A DNA stretch of 64,000 nt from Salinibacterium sp. SWN248 (GTDB lineage Bacteria > Actinomycetota > Actinomycetes > Actinomycetales > Microbacteriaceae): assembly GCF_015864575.1 (NCBI RefSeq), contig NZ_JADYWW010000001.1, forward strand, positions 1,263,719 to 1,327,718, given 5' to 3'. Below, in pieces: positions 17,021 to 25,515 of this stretch (the first letter of the stretch is position 1; every line of letters begins with the position of its first letter). The notes beneath the pieces are model-generated. The model worked only from the letters and a program-made list of their open reading frames with translations. It searched no databases and was not told the DNA's origin. Made by a program: the position numbers and the translations under genes.

Positions 17021-18541
17021 ATGAACGATCAGTTCTTCCAAATTATCGCGATGGTCATTTATTTGGCCGCAATGCTTGGGATCGGTTGGTGGGCGTACAA
17101 GCGCACCAGCAACCTTGACGACTACATGCTCGCTGGCCGCAAGCTCAGCCCCGGAGTCGCGGCGCTGAGTGCTGGAGCATCCGACATGTCAGGTTGGCTC
17201 CTTCTCGGACTCCCCGGCGCCTTCTACCTTGGTGGCCTCTTCCAGGGCTGGATCGCCATCGGCCTCACCATCGGTGCATGGCTCAACTGGAAATTTGTCG
17301 CACCGCGACTGCGTGCGTACACCGAGGTTTCCAAAAACTCGATCACACTGCCGAGCTTCTTCGAGAACCGTCTCCGCGACAAGTCACGCGTTCTGCGCGT
17401 CACTGCTGGAATCATCATCCTCGTCTTCTTCACCTTCTACGTATCCTCCGGAATGGTCGCCGGTGGCGTCTTCTTCCAGAGCGCATTCGGCTCTGAATAC
17501 TGGATCGGAATGCTCGTTGTTGGTGGAGTAACCGTTCTCTACACCCTCTTCGGCGGATTCATCGGCGCCACCTACACCGACGTCGTGCAGGGCATCATGA
17601 TCTTCCTCGCCCTCATCGCAGTGCCCATTGTCGGCATCACGCAGACCGGTGGAGTCGCCAACACGATCGAATCGATCCGTGCAGCGAACACCGAAATTGA
17701 TATGTTCAGCCTCTTCACCGGCGGAACAGTGCTCGCCGCGATCTCCGCAGCAGCGTGGGGCCTCGGTTACTTCGGCCAGCCACACATCCTCGTACGCTTC
17801 ATGGCGCTTCGCTCTCCTGGAGACGCCGTAGCCGGTCGCCGCATCGGTATCAGCTGGATGATCATCTCCGTTATCGGCGCCATGGCATCCGCCCTCATCG
17901 GTGTTGCGTACTTCCAGCAGCACCCTGAGCTCACGCTCGATAATCCTGAGCGCGTGTTCCTCGAACTTGCACAGATCTTCTTCCACCCGCTGATCGCGGG
18001 CCTTGTCCTCGCAGCAGTACTCGCCGCCGTCATGAGCACGATTTCGTCGCAGCTCATCGTGTCGTCATCGGCACTGGTCGAGGACCTCTTCAAGATCGTC
18101 GCCAAGAAGGAAGCAACACCCAAGGCTCAGGTCATCCTGGGTCGTATGGGCGTACTGATCGTCTCGGTCGTCGCGATCATCCTCGCGTGGGACCCCGACT
18201 CGTCGATCCTGAGCCTCGTCGCTTACGCGTGGGCTGGCTTCGGTGCCGCCTTCGGACCGATCGTTATCCTGTCGCTCTTCTGGCGCAAGCTGACCAGCGT
18301 CGGAGCGATTGCTGGAATGATCGCTGGCGCAGTCACCGTCGTTATCTGGGGCAACGTTCCCGTATTGACGGGCGCGATGTACGAGATCGTTCCTGGCTTC
18401 GCGCTCAACATCATCGTTGCCGTAGTCGTGAGCCTGCTCACCTTCAAGAACAGCGACAAAATCACTGAAGAGTTCGATACCACTCTCGAAAGCGTGCGTA
18501 CCGGAACAGTTCAGCTGCCGGTAATCCCTAAGAACAACTAG
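17021..18541 (+). CDS. putP: Sodium/proline symporter PutP
   Basis: A 506-residue sodium:solute symporter (SSS family) best matching the PutP sodium/proline type, which imports proline as nutrient or osmoprotectant. About 13 hydrophobic segments are visible. Motifs include TSNLDDYMLAGRKLSPGVAA, the Na+-site region LSAGASDMSGWLLLGLPGAF, GYFGQPHILVRFMALRS and MSTISSQLIVSSSALVEDL. ATG at 17021 has AGGAAAGG about 7 bases upstream. An in-frame start 21 bases earlier adds residues not found in PutP. It stands next to a decayed PucR regulator and alpha/beta hydrolase, with no proline dehydrogenase gene in the window. Confidence 0.93.
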   Translation: MNDQFFQIIAMVIYLAAMLGIGWWAYKRTSNLDDYMLAGRKLSPGVAALSAGASDMSGWLLLGLPGAFYLGGLFQGWIAIGLTIGAWLNWKFVAPRLRAYTEVSKNSITLPSFFENRLRDKSRVLRVTAGIIILVFFTFYVSSGMVAGGVFFQSAFGSEYWIGMLVVGGVTVLYTLFGGFIGATYTDVVQGIMIFLALIAVPIVGITQTGGVANTIESIRAANTEIDMFSLFTGGTVLAAISAAAWGLGYFGQPHILVRFMALRSPGDAVAGRRIGISWMIISVIGAMASALIGVAYFQQHPELTLDNPERVFLELAQIFFHPLIAGLVLAAVLAAVMSTISSQLIVSSSALVEDLFKIVAKKEATPKAQVILGRMGVLIVSVVAIILAWDPDSSILSLVAYAWAGFGAAFGPIVILSLFWRKLTSVGAIAGMIAGAVTVVIWGNVPVLTGAMYEIVPGFALNIIVAVVVSLLTFKNSDKITEEFDTTLESVRTGTVQLPVIPKNN

Positions 18542-18581
18542 TTATCCACGTGCGCGCGTCTAGTTGAGCGCGACCGCGAAG

Positions 18582-18615
18582 AAATGCCCGCCCCACAGTT
18601 GTGGAGCGGGCATTT
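18582..18615 (+). terminator. Probable putP terminator
   Basis: An inverted repeat with 15-base arms, AAATGCCCGCCCCAC (18582-18596) and GTGGAGCGGGCATTT (18601-18615), has one mismatch and a four-base loop. It lies 40 bases after the putP stop. Only a few T residues follow (ATTTCT), so strength is uncertain. The arms read similarly in both directions. Confidence 0.55.
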
Positions 18616-18632
18616 CTAGTTGAGCGACGCGG

Positions 18633-18872
18633 CTACTTCTCCGTCCTCGGCGCGGGGTGTTGGAAGCGCACGCTGCCCTCATTGAGCCCCACGCGGCGAC
18701 AAATCGAGTACTTTTCGAACGGGTGCGGGTGCGGGTGCGGGTGTGGGATCGCTGAAGACTGCGGTAGCGAGATGCTCTGCACGATAGGCCCAGCGCTGGT
18801 GGCGTACCGCGCCTTCATGATCTCCTCCATCGACTCGGTGATCTTGCCTGCCGCGGGAGTGCGCCGCACCAC
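18633..18872 (-). CDS. Possible small protein with His-Pro repeat
   Basis: A 79-residue open frame on the minus strand lies in the otherwise empty 380-base gap between putP and the phosphodiesterase gene. The product is basic, with PHPHPHPHP in the middle encoded by a four-copy hexanucleotide repeat (18721-18744) and a Cys-containing basic segment FEKYSICRRVGLNEGSVRF. On the coding strand TATAGA lies directly before two GTG codons, which could be a -10 for a leaderless transcript. I do not recognise the sequence. It may be a chance frame, as high-GC DNA produces many. Confidence 0.3.
   Translation of the reverse strand: MVRRTPAAGKITESMEEIMKARYATSAGPIVQSISLPQSSAIPHPHPHPHPFEKYSICRRVGLNEGSVRFQHPAPRTEK
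18721..18744. repeat. Hexanucleotide tandem repeat (GGGTGC)x4
   Basis: Four tandem copies of GGGTGC, the last one reading GGGTGT, followed by another GGG. This is the only simple-sequence repeat of this kind that I noticed in the window. If the minus-strand small frame is real, copy-number change by whole hexamers would add or remove His-Pro pairs without shifting the frame. Confidence 0.8.
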
Positions 18873-18921
18873 AATCTATAAATTCGCGGTGGATGACAGC
18901 CGTGCGGCTTAGGCTTGCCGT

Positions 18922-19851
18922 GTGATTCAACTCGGCCAGTACCCAGCACCCAGCCACGTCATCGCGCATGTCAGTGATACTCATCTGCTCGCGGGCGGTC
19001 GACCGCTCTATGGTGCGGTCAACACGATTGATCACCTCGAGCAGGCGCTGGCCCAGCTTGAGCGTTCGACGGCGCACCCTCAAGCCATTGTGTTTACGGG
19101 AGACCTCGCCGACTTGGGCGAGCCCGATGCTTACGTGCGCTTGCGCGCCATCGTCGAACCCGCGGCCAAACGAATGAACGCCGAGATCATCTGGGTCATG
19201 GGCAACCACGACGAGCGCGCCCAGTACTCGTCACTCCTTTTTGGCGAAGAGTCGGATGCCCCGCAAGACTGCGTGTACATGATCGACGGGTTGCGCATCA
19301 TCTCGTTCGACACCACCGTGCCCGGCTACCACCACGGCGACATTAGCGACGAACAGCTGGAATGGCTGCGCGCGGAGCTCGCCACCCCGGCCCCGCATGG
19401 CACTCTTCTTGCGGTGCATCATCCGCCCATCCCAACTCCGATGTTGGAGGCGATGGGGATGCTCGAATTGCAGCGCCAAGAACGGCTTGCAGAGGTCCTT
19501 GAGGGCAGCGACGTTCGCGCGATTCTGGCAGGCCACTTGCACTATTCGACGCATTCGACGTTCGCTGGCATCCCCGTTTCAGTCGCGTCCGCAACGTGTT
19601 ACACCCTCGACCTCAGCGCCCACGAACGGCTGCTTTCCGGCGTCGACTATGGGCAGTCCGTTAACGTCGTTCATGTCTACGACAAGCAGACCGTGCACTC
19701 GATCATCCCGGTGGGTGACACCGCCGAGATTACCGGCCACTCGTCTGAAGCCTGGGCTCAGATCGAATCGATGACGCCCGAGCAGCGACTCGAAACTTTC
19801 TCGGCCAAGAACTCCACGTTCAATGCGGCTGAAGTGGCGGCATCCGACTAG
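18922..19851 (+). CDS. Metallophosphoesterase, CpdA-like cyclic nucleotide phosphodiesterase
   Basis: A 309-residue calcineurin-like metallophosphoesterase. The binuclear metal-site motifs are all present in order: HVSDTHLL (about residues 16-23), FTGDLADLG, WVMGNHDER, AVHHPPIPTP and AGHLHYSTHS. The closest well-known family is class III 3',5'-cAMP phosphodiesterase (CpdA/Rv0805). Cyclic nucleotide specificity is inference. The start is a GTG at 18922 directly before IQLGQYPAPSHVIAHVS. The gene is followed after 75 bases by a nitroreductase gene on the same strand. Confidence 0.88.
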   Translation: MIQLGQYPAPSHVIAHVSDTHLLAGGRPLYGAVNTIDHLEQALAQLERSTAHPQAIVFTGDLADLGEPDAYVRLRAIVEPAAKRMNAEIIWVMGNHDERAQYSSLLFGEESDAPQDCVYMIDGLRIISFDTTVPGYHHGDISDEQLEWLRAELATPAPHGTLLAVHHPPIPTPMLEAMGMLELQRQERLAEVLEGSDVRAILAGHLHYSTHSTFAGIPVSVASATCYTLDLSAHERLLSGVDYGQSVNVVHVYDKQTVHSIIPVGDTAEITGHSSEAWAQIESMTPEQRLETFSAKNSTFNAAEVAASD

Positions 19852-19926
19852 CTCGGGCGTGATGCGCGCTTCTCGCCCGCGTCGCGCGTGCACGAAGCAT
19901 CCAGTGCACCGTGAAATCATTGAGCT

Positions 19927-20799
19927 ATGACTTTGGGCTCGACACACACCGCACCGGCATCTCGAATCGAACAAGAGCGGCGGGAGATTTCGCCCGAGTT
20001 CATTACGGACACGATCCGGGTGCTCACGAGCCACGAGTCCATCCGTAGCTTTGAAGCGACCCCGATTGCGGCGGAAGCCCTTGATGCCATTGTGGTGTCG
20101 GCCCGCAGTGCTCCTACGTCGTCCAACTTGCAGGCATTCAGCATCATCGTCGTCGAGGATGCGGAGCGTCGTGCCCGGCTAGCTCACCTGGTCGGCGACC
20201 AGCGTTACGTTGCCGAAGCGCCCGTCATGCTCATATTCTGCGCTGACGTATCGCGCTTCCATTACCTCGCCGAGCGTCAGGGGCACAGCTTCGACGCCGA
20301 CAACCTCGAGATGTTCTTGACGGCATCCATCGATGCCACTCTCGCGTTAGAGAACGCACTGGTGGCGGCCGAGTCGCTCGGCCTGGGGGCTGTGCCGATT
20401 GGTTCTGTGCGCAACAACCCTACGGCCATTGCCGAAGAACTGGGCCTGCCGCAGGGAGTCTTTGCTGTTGCCGGTCTCACGCTCGGCTATCCGCGCGCGG
20501 GTGTGCGTCGGGGGAGCAAGCCCCGGTTGTCGAGTGACGCTGTCGTGCACCGTGAGCAGTATTCGGGTGCCGAAGTCGAGAAGCACGTCAGCGACTACGA
20601 CGACGTCATGATTGCCAATGGCCTCTATGCCGGGCGTCAGGTCGCGAGTGGGGGCGTGCAGATTCCGGATGCGGAATACGGCTGGGCTGAGCACACTGCC
20701 CGCCGCACTAGCAAGCCCGAGGGTGTCACCGGGCCTTCAGTTGCCATGCGCGATCATCTTAAAGACGAGGTCGAAGCGCGCGGTTTTAGAATCCGCTAG
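19927..20799 (+). CDS. Nitroreductase family NADPH-dependent FMN oxidoreductase
   Basis: A 290-residue nitroreductase-fold flavoprotein related to NfsA/FRP-type NADPH oxidoreductases. The FMN-binding N-terminal motif appears as SHESIRSFEATPIAAEAL (about residues 35-52), then ARSAPTSSNLQAFSIIVVED. Later come LALENALVAAESLGLGAVPI with GSVRNN and the glycine-rich AGLTLGYP. The C-terminal excursion (about residues 190-290) is long, as in NfsA-type enzymes. The physiological substrate is unknown. The stop overlaps the convergent SDR gene by four bases (20796-20799). Confidence 0.88.
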   Translation: MTLGSTHTAPASRIEQERREISPEFITDTIRVLTSHESIRSFEATPIAAEALDAIVVSARSAPTSSNLQAFSIIVVEDAERRARLAHLVGDQRYVAEAPVMLIFCADVSRFHYLAERQGHSFDADNLEMFLTASIDATLALENALVAAESLGLGAVPIGSVRNNPTAIAEELGLPQGVFAVAGLTLGYPRAGVRRGSKPRLSSDAVVHREQYSGAEVEKHVSDYDDVMIANGLYAGRQVASGGVQIPDAEYGWAEHTARRTSKPEGVTGPSVAMRDHLKDEVEARGFRIR

Positions 20800-21608
20800 C
20801 GCCCGAGGGTGCTGTCGTCGCTAGCGCGGCTTGCTCTCGCCACGAACACCATGATCACTGGTTGGGCCACTTTCATGAGGCCCCAGACCAGTTTGTAGCG
20901 CACGCTCGGCACCGACACGGCGCGACCGCGTGCTGCTGCACGCAGGGCGGAACGAACTACAAATCCAGCATCGAGCCACATCCATCGCGGCGCCATGTCG
21001 GCGCGCTCAATGCCAAGACGAGCGTGGAATTCGGTGCGCACGAATCCGGGCGCGACTGCGCTGAATGTCACCCCACGGTGGCGGTAGTGGGCATTTGCCC
21101 AGCGGCTGAAGCTCAGCGGCCACGATTTGGCGGCGCTATAGAGACCGAGCGGTGCTCCGCCGGCAATGCTCGCGACGGTGAGCACGGTGCCGCTACCGCG
21201 ACTCAGCATTCCACTGAGCACGGCATGGCTGAGGCGCAGCGGGACGGTCGCGAGAATCTCCAGCATGCGCGCCTCATCATCGATGGAGTTCGTTTCGAAT
21301 TCTTGCGGCAAGCCATAGCCGGCGTTGTTAACCAGGTAGCTGATGGGAGCATCCGACGCTTGCAGTCGCTGTTCCACGAGGGCACGGTCGTCGACGTTAG
21401 TGAGGTCGGCTCTGAGCACTTCGGTCGTGACGCCGTAGCGCGAGTGCAACTCGGTCGCGACAGAGTCGAGCCTGGAACGATCGCGAGCGACTAAGACAAT
21501 GTCGTACCCGGCTGCAGCAAGTTGGTGCGCGAACTCTGCCCCGAGGCCGGAGGTCGCTCCGGTGACGAGCGCAGTGCCAGCATGGGGTTGTGGGGCCTGA
21601 GTGGTCAT
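20796..21608 (-). CDS. Short-chain dehydrogenase/reductase
   Basis: A 270-residue SDR enzyme. The NAD(P)-binding glycine motif TGATSGLGAEFAHQLAAAGY lies at about residues 16-35. The strand-4 motif appears as LVNNAGYGLP, the catalytic Ser in LTVASIAGGAPLGLYSAAKS, and the Y-x-x-x-K pair is YSAAK within the same segment. The residues VARDR after strand 2 suggest NADP preference. The C-terminal third is hydrophobic (LVWGLMKVAQPVIMVFVARA) and may associate with membrane. It resembles DltE/YqjQ-like short SDRs. It is divergent from xerC. Confidence 0.88.
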   Translation of the reverse strand: MTTQAPQPHAGTALVTGATSGLGAEFAHQLAAAGYDIVLVARDRSRLDSVATELHSRYGVTTEVLRADLTNVDDRALVEQRLQASDAPISYLVNNAGYGLPQEFETNSIDDEARMLEILATVPLRLSHAVLSGMLSRGSGTVLTVASIAGGAPLGLYSAAKSWPLSFSRWANAHYRHRGVTFSAVAPGFVRTEFHARLGIERADMAPRWMWLDAGFVVRSALRAAARGRAVSVPSVRYKLVWGLMKVAQPVIMVFVARASRASDDSTLGR

Positions 21609-21646
21609 CCCGAAACGCTATCGTGCCGAGGCGTATTGTTCGAAGC

Positions 21647-22573
21647 ATGCCGCACGATAGAGGGGTGAGCCTGCCGCGTCGTGTTGATGAGTTCGTCGAG
21701 TACCTCTCGGCAGACCGCGGCTTCAGCGTGCACACGGTTCGTTCGTATCGCTCTGATCTCACCAACCTCGTCACATTCGCTGCCGAACGTCTGGCGACAG
21801 AGCCCGCTGATCTCGATCTCGAGCTCTTGCGCGAGTGGTTGTGGCAGTCATCCCAAGAGGGGCTCGCGAAAGCCACATTGGCGCGTCGGGCTGCTGCTTC
21901 GCGAGCGTTCAGCGCGTGGTTGGCTCAGAACAATGTCATCGAAGTGGATGTCGCGGCTCGCCTCAAGGCCCCCAAGGCCGAGCGGCACTTGCCCCGGGTT
22001 CTCAATCGCGACCAGATGGCTCAGATGTTGCAGAGTGTTGAGGCGCGGGCATCCACGGCGGATCCCGTCGCGTTGCGGGACAGGGCCATTGTCGAGCTCC
22101 TCTACGCGTCTGCGTTGCGGGTGAGCGAGCTTGTCGGGCTCAGTGCGAATGACGTGGATGATTCCCGACTAACGGTGCGCGTCATGGGTAAGGGCTCGAA
22201 GGAGCGGGTGGTGCCTTTTGGCATTCCAGCTCAGCACGCGATCGCTGATTATCTCAAGCGCGGACGACCTCAGCTCACCGCCGAAAACGGGGGAGCGGCA
22301 CCGCTATTCGTGGGCGCCCGCGGCAAGCGGGTCAGTGCGCGCACGGTGTATGAAGTGATCGCGCATTTGTTGGCGGACGTTCCTGGTTCGGGTGGGTCAG
22401 GGCCACATACGCTGAGACATACGGCCGCAACTCACTTGTTGGATGGCGGCGCTGATTTGCGCGCTGTTCAAGAACTTTTGGGGCATGCGAGCCTCGGCAC
22501 TACCCAGCTCTACACGCACGTGTCGACTGAGCGGTTGCGTGAAAGCTATCGCACGGCGCATCCGCGCGCTTAA
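21647..22573 (+). CDS. xerC: Tyrosine recombinase XerC
   Basis: A tyrosine recombinase of the Xer family, about 308 residues, that with XerD resolves chromosome dimers at dif. The N-terminal SAM-like core-binding domain begins VDEFVEYLSADRGFSVHTVR. The catalytic residues are visible in LYASALRVSELVGLSANDVD (first Arg), KGSKERVVPFG (Lys), HTLRHTAATHLLDGGADLRA (His-x-x-Arg), LGHASLGTTQLYTHV (His and Tyr). Position near dprA and upstream of rpsB matches actinobacterial xerC rather than xerD. The ATG at 21647 is proposed. A GTG at 21665 is an alternative, and a longer frame overlaps the divergent SDR start. Confidence 0.9.
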   Translation: MPHDRGVSLPRRVDEFVEYLSADRGFSVHTVRSYRSDLTNLVTFAAERLATEPADLDLELLREWLWQSSQEGLAKATLARRAAASRAFSAWLAQNNVIEVDVAARLKAPKAERHLPRVLNRDQMAQMLQSVEARASTADPVALRDRAIVELLYASALRVSELVGLSANDVDDSRLTVRVMGKGSKERVVPFGIPAQHAIADYLKRGRPQLTAENGGAAPLFVGARGKRVSARTVYEVIAHLLADVPGSGGSGPHTLRHTAATHLLDGGADLRAVQELLGHASLGTTQLYTHVSTERLRESYRTAHPRA

Positions 22574-22618
22574 CCATCACCAGCGGGCAGCGATCATCCG
22601 CGCGGTGTGTGCTGCTCG

Positions 22619-23197
22619 TTAGGGAAGAAGCGGCCCGTTGCTGATGTGATTCTCTGGCTTCCACGAGGTGCGACGGGGGCCGGGCAGGTCGATCTTGGGT
22701 GGTGCAACGGCCGGCTTGGGGGCGGGAACGTCGGCGGGCTCGGGCAACTGTGCGCGATAGATGGCGACGACCTGGTCGAGGTAGCGCTCAATGACGTCTT
22801 TCTCGTCGTCATCGAAATTGTCGAGAACACTATCGATGCCCATGATCATCGGCATGAGGGTTGCCATCGCGGTTTCCACGGAGCGCGGGTTGGGCACCAC
22901 AACGATGCTGCGGCGATCGGTCGGATGCTGGGCGCGCGTGACATGGCCGACTCCAATAAGGCGGTCGATGACGGCGGTGACGGCAGGTGTTGAGATGTTG
23001 AGGCGCCGAGAGAGTTCGGTGGGCGGCAGGGGGCCGCTCATGATCAGGTGTTCCATCGCTTCAAGGTCGGTGGCGTTCACCGAGAGCGTGCGGCCCACGT
23101 GTTGTTCGAACTCTTCACTCGTATCGAGGATGTCGCGCAACAGCTGGGTGGGGCGCCGCGCTTGAGGTCGCTCCATGGGGGGCTCGGTGGGTTGCAT
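22619..23197 (-). CDS. MarR family transcriptional regulator
   Basis: A 192-residue MarR-type winged-helix repressor. The wing region is clear: GPLPPTELSRRLNISTPAVT then VIDRLIGVGHVTRAQHPTDR with the typical D-x-R basic turn, and RSIVVVPNP. The C-terminal 45 residues are an unusual Pro/Ala-rich tail (PAPKPAVAPPKIDLPGP) not needed for the MarR fold. The gene is divergent from the MMPL transporter gene with a 77-base gap containing an inverted repeat, so it is a likely repressor of that transporter. Confidence 0.9.
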   Translation of the reverse strand: MQPTEPPMERPQARRPTQLLRDILDTSEEFEQHVGRTLSVNATDLEAMEHLIMSGPLPPTELSRRLNISTPAVTAVIDRLIGVGHVTRAQHPTDRRSIVVVPNPRSVETAMATLMPMIMGIDSVLDNFDDDEKDVIERYLDQVVAIYRAQLPEPADVPAPKPAVAPPKIDLPGPRRTSWKPENHISNGPLLP

Positions 23198-23222
23198 GGT
23201 CTCTACTTTACCGGTAGGTTTC

Positions 23223-23244
23223 TAACTTGTCTAATATCTAGTTA
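23223..23244. promoter_or_regulatory. Candidate MarR operator between marR-type gene and MMPL gene
   Basis: TAACT (23223-23227) and AGTTA (23240-23244) are the arms of an inverted repeat with a 12-base AT-rich centre (TTGTC...). The stretch 23215-23260 is markedly A+T-rich compared with the surroundings and lies between the two divergent starts, 31 bases before the MMPL ATG. The assignment as an operator is inference. Confidence 0.45.
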
Positions 23245-23274
23245 ATCGAAGTACTTTTCTTCAGAAGGAGAGCG

Positions 23275-25446
23275 ATGTCTCGCCTCAGGACGTTCATCAC
23301 CGCCCGCCGCACTTCGTGGATCGTATTGGTTGCCGCTTTTCTTGCGGCCGGAGCGATCTTCGCCGCGGGTTCGGGCAACGAGGAGGGCGCGCTTCCCGGC
23401 ATCGGCCTGCCGGATTCCGCCGAATCTGCCCAGGCTGCGGCAGCGGCAGAGGACTTGCCCGGCGCGGATTCCACCGTGGCGTTGCTCGTCTACACCCGTG
23501 ACGGTGCCGACCTCACCGACGACGACATCGCGGCGATCACGTCGGCGACAGCGTCGCTCAGCGACCTCTCTGCTGAAGGATTCGTTCCGCCGGCCTCGTT
23601 CTCCGACGACGGCACCACAGCGCTCGTCACCGTTCCGCTCGACACACTCTCCGAGGCCGGCGAACAAGCCGAGCGGGCAGACGAGATTCGCACCGAAGCC
23701 AACGCTGACCTTCCGAGCGGGCTTTCCGCTCTCCTGAGTGGTCCAGAAGGATTCGCAGTCGACATCGCCGCCGTCTTTGAAGGCGCAGACTTCACCCTTC
23801 TCATCACCACCGTGATTGTTGTCGCGGTGCTCCTGCTCGTGACGTACCGCAGCCCCTGGTTGTGGCTGGTGCCGCTCATCGTTGTTGGTACCGCTGACGG
23901 TCTTGCCGGAATCGTCGCGGCCCGGGTGGCCACGCTCGCCGGCATCCAGCTGGATGCCTCGGTCACTGGAATTCTCTCGGTACTGGTCTTCGGTGCCGGC
24001 ACCAACTACGCGCTGCTCTTGATCGCTCGATACCGCGACGAATTGCGCTTGGAAGAAGACCGTCGCGAGGCGATGTCGCGAGCACTGCGCGGAGCTGGCC
24101 CCGCCATCATCGCCAGTGGCAGCACAGTGGTGCTCGCCCTCCTCACTCTCGTATTCGCGGAGCTGCAGGGCAACCGTGCGCTCGGCATCGCGTGTGCCAC
24201 GGGAGTCGTTATTGCCATGATCTTCGCGCTCGTTGTCTTGCCGGCCGCTCTCGTCTTGTTCGGTCGTGGTCTCTTCTGGCCGTACATCCCCAAGTTCGGC
24301 ACGGAAGGCAGCGCCGAGCGCGGTGTCTGGCACAAGCTGGGCGTTCTCGTCTCCAAGAAGCCTGTTGCCGTAGCTATCTTGGGTGCGATCGTGCTGGGCG
24401 CTCTTTCCTTGGGTGTGCCGCAGATCAAGATCGGTCTCTCGCAGACCGAGAGTTTCACGCAGGTTCCCGAAGCGGTTCAAGGTCAGGAACTCATTGCTGA
24501 TGCCTTCCCCGCTGGTAGTGGTTCGCCGGCATCCGTCATCGTGAATTCTGACTACACCGAGGAAGCGGCCCAGGCTGCCGAGGGTGTTGACGGCGTCGAC
24601 GCTGTACGGATCGGTGAAAGCACCGACACCATCACGCAGATCAGCGTGGTGTTGGATGACGCGGCCGAAACTGAGGGCTCGTTCGCCGCTATTGAGGCTC
24701 TTCGCGCTGAACTCTCCACGATCGATGGTGCTGATGCGCTCGTCGGCGGGTTGGATGCGCAGGCTCTCGACGTGCAGCGTGCCCAGCAGCATGACCAAGA
24801 TCTGGTGATCCCGCTCATCCTGGGGCTCGTGTTCATCGTGCTGGTTCTCCTGCTGCGTTCGCTCGTGGCGCCCATTCTGTTGCTGCTCACGGTGCTTGCT
24901 TCGTTCTTTGCGAGCTTGGGTGCGAGCTGGTTGCTGTTCCAGTCGGTCTTCGGATTCCCGGCGATCGATACCAATGTGGTGCTGTTTAGCTTCCTCTTCC
25001 TCGTGGCCCTCGGTGTGGATTACAACATCTTCTTGGTCACGCGGGCTCGAGAAGAAGCGGTCGAGCACGGCACACGCCAGGGAATGATTCGCGCGCTCTC
25101 CTCGACCGGTGGCGTCATCACGAGCGCGGGTATTTTGCTCGCCGCGGTGTTCGCTGTGTTGGGTGTTCTGCCGCTCATCACGCTCACGCAGATCGGAATC
25201 ATCGTCTGCATTGGTGTGCTGCTCGACACTCTTCTTGTTCGCACGGTGATCGTGCCGTCGCTTGCGTTCATGCTTGGCGAGAAGTTCTGGTGGCCTGGGC
25301 GCGTTATCTCGGTCGGTGCAGAAGTGCGCACCCCGAAGCGTGCCGCAGCAGAGCACGTTCGCGAACACGCTCCGTCTCACTCTGAAGATCACGCTCCGAA
25401 GCACGCCGAGGGTGACCACTCGCCAAAACACAGCATCGACGCTTAG
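23275..25446 (+). CDS. MMPL family RND-type transporter
   Basis: A 723-residue MMPL-domain transporter. It has one N-terminal membrane helix (WIVLVAAFLAAGAIFAAG), a large extracytoplasmic loop (about residues 40-165), five or six helices, then a second copy of the same plan. Signatures include GAGTNYALLLIARYRDELRL in the first half and FLFLVALGVDYNIFLVTRAR in the second, where the Asp-Tyr pair belongs to the proton relay. The C-terminus is a His-rich tail (SHSEDHAPKHAEGDHSPKHS), unusual for the family. Substrates in this family include lipids and drugs, and the one here is unknown. AGAAGGAGAG precedes the ATG. Regulation by the divergent MarR gene is likely. Confidence 0.92.
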   Translation: MSRLRTFITARRTSWIVLVAAFLAAGAIFAAGSGNEEGALPGIGLPDSAESAQAAAAAEDLPGADSTVALLVYTRDGADLTDDDIAAITSATASLSDLSAEGFVPPASFSDDGTTALVTVPLDTLSEAGEQAERADEIRTEANADLPSGLSALLSGPEGFAVDIAAVFEGADFTLLITTVIVVAVLLLVTYRSPWLWLVPLIVVGTADGLAGIVAARVATLAGIQLDASVTGILSVLVFGAGTNYALLLIARYRDELRLEEDRREAMSRALRGAGPAIIASGSTVVLALLTLVFAELQGNRALGIACATGVVIAMIFALVVLPAALVLFGRGLFWPYIPKFGTEGSAERGVWHKLGVLVSKKPVAVAILGAIVLGALSLGVPQIKIGLSQTESFTQVPEAVQGQELIADAFPAGSGSPASVIVNSDYTEEAAQAAEGVDGVDAVRIGESTDTITQISVVLDDAAETEGSFAAIEALRAELSTIDGADALVGGLDAQALDVQRAQQHDQDLVIPLILGLVFIVLVLLLRSLVAPILLLLTVLASFFASLGASWLLFQSVFGFPAIDTNVVLFSFLFLVALGVDYNIFLVTRAREEAVEHGTRQGMIRALSSTGGVITSAGILLAAVFAVLGVLPLITLTQIGIIVCIGVLLDTLLVRTVIVPSLAFMLGEKFWWPGRVISVGAEVRTPKRAAAEHVREHAPSHSEDHAPKHAEGDHSPKHSIDA

Positions 25447-25468
25447 GCAACGCACAACTCGGATGCTC

Positions 25469-25515
25469 GCCCTAGTCGGGCCCGTAGGCGCTATGCGCTC
25501 GGGCTCGGCTAGGGC
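25469..25515. terminator. Possible bidirectional terminator
   Basis: Arms GCCCTAG (25469-25475) and CTAGGGC (25509-25515) flank smaller complementary segments (CGGGCCCG and CGGGCTCGG) between the convergent MMPL and M23 peptidase genes. The right arm overlaps the peptidase stop codon. There is no clear T-run, so confidence is low. Confidence 0.35.

Noticed and set aside
18721-18744. Hexamer repeat considered as a CRISPR or origin iteron
   Set aside because: Only four 6-base copies without spacers or conserved flanks. No dnaA or replication gene is near.
18601-18912. A 103-codon plus-strand frame after putP
   Set aside because: It starts inside the putP terminator hairpin, and the product (Gly-Cys repeats from the hexamer) has no plausible domain. 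The minus-strand frame is the better, though weak, candidate.
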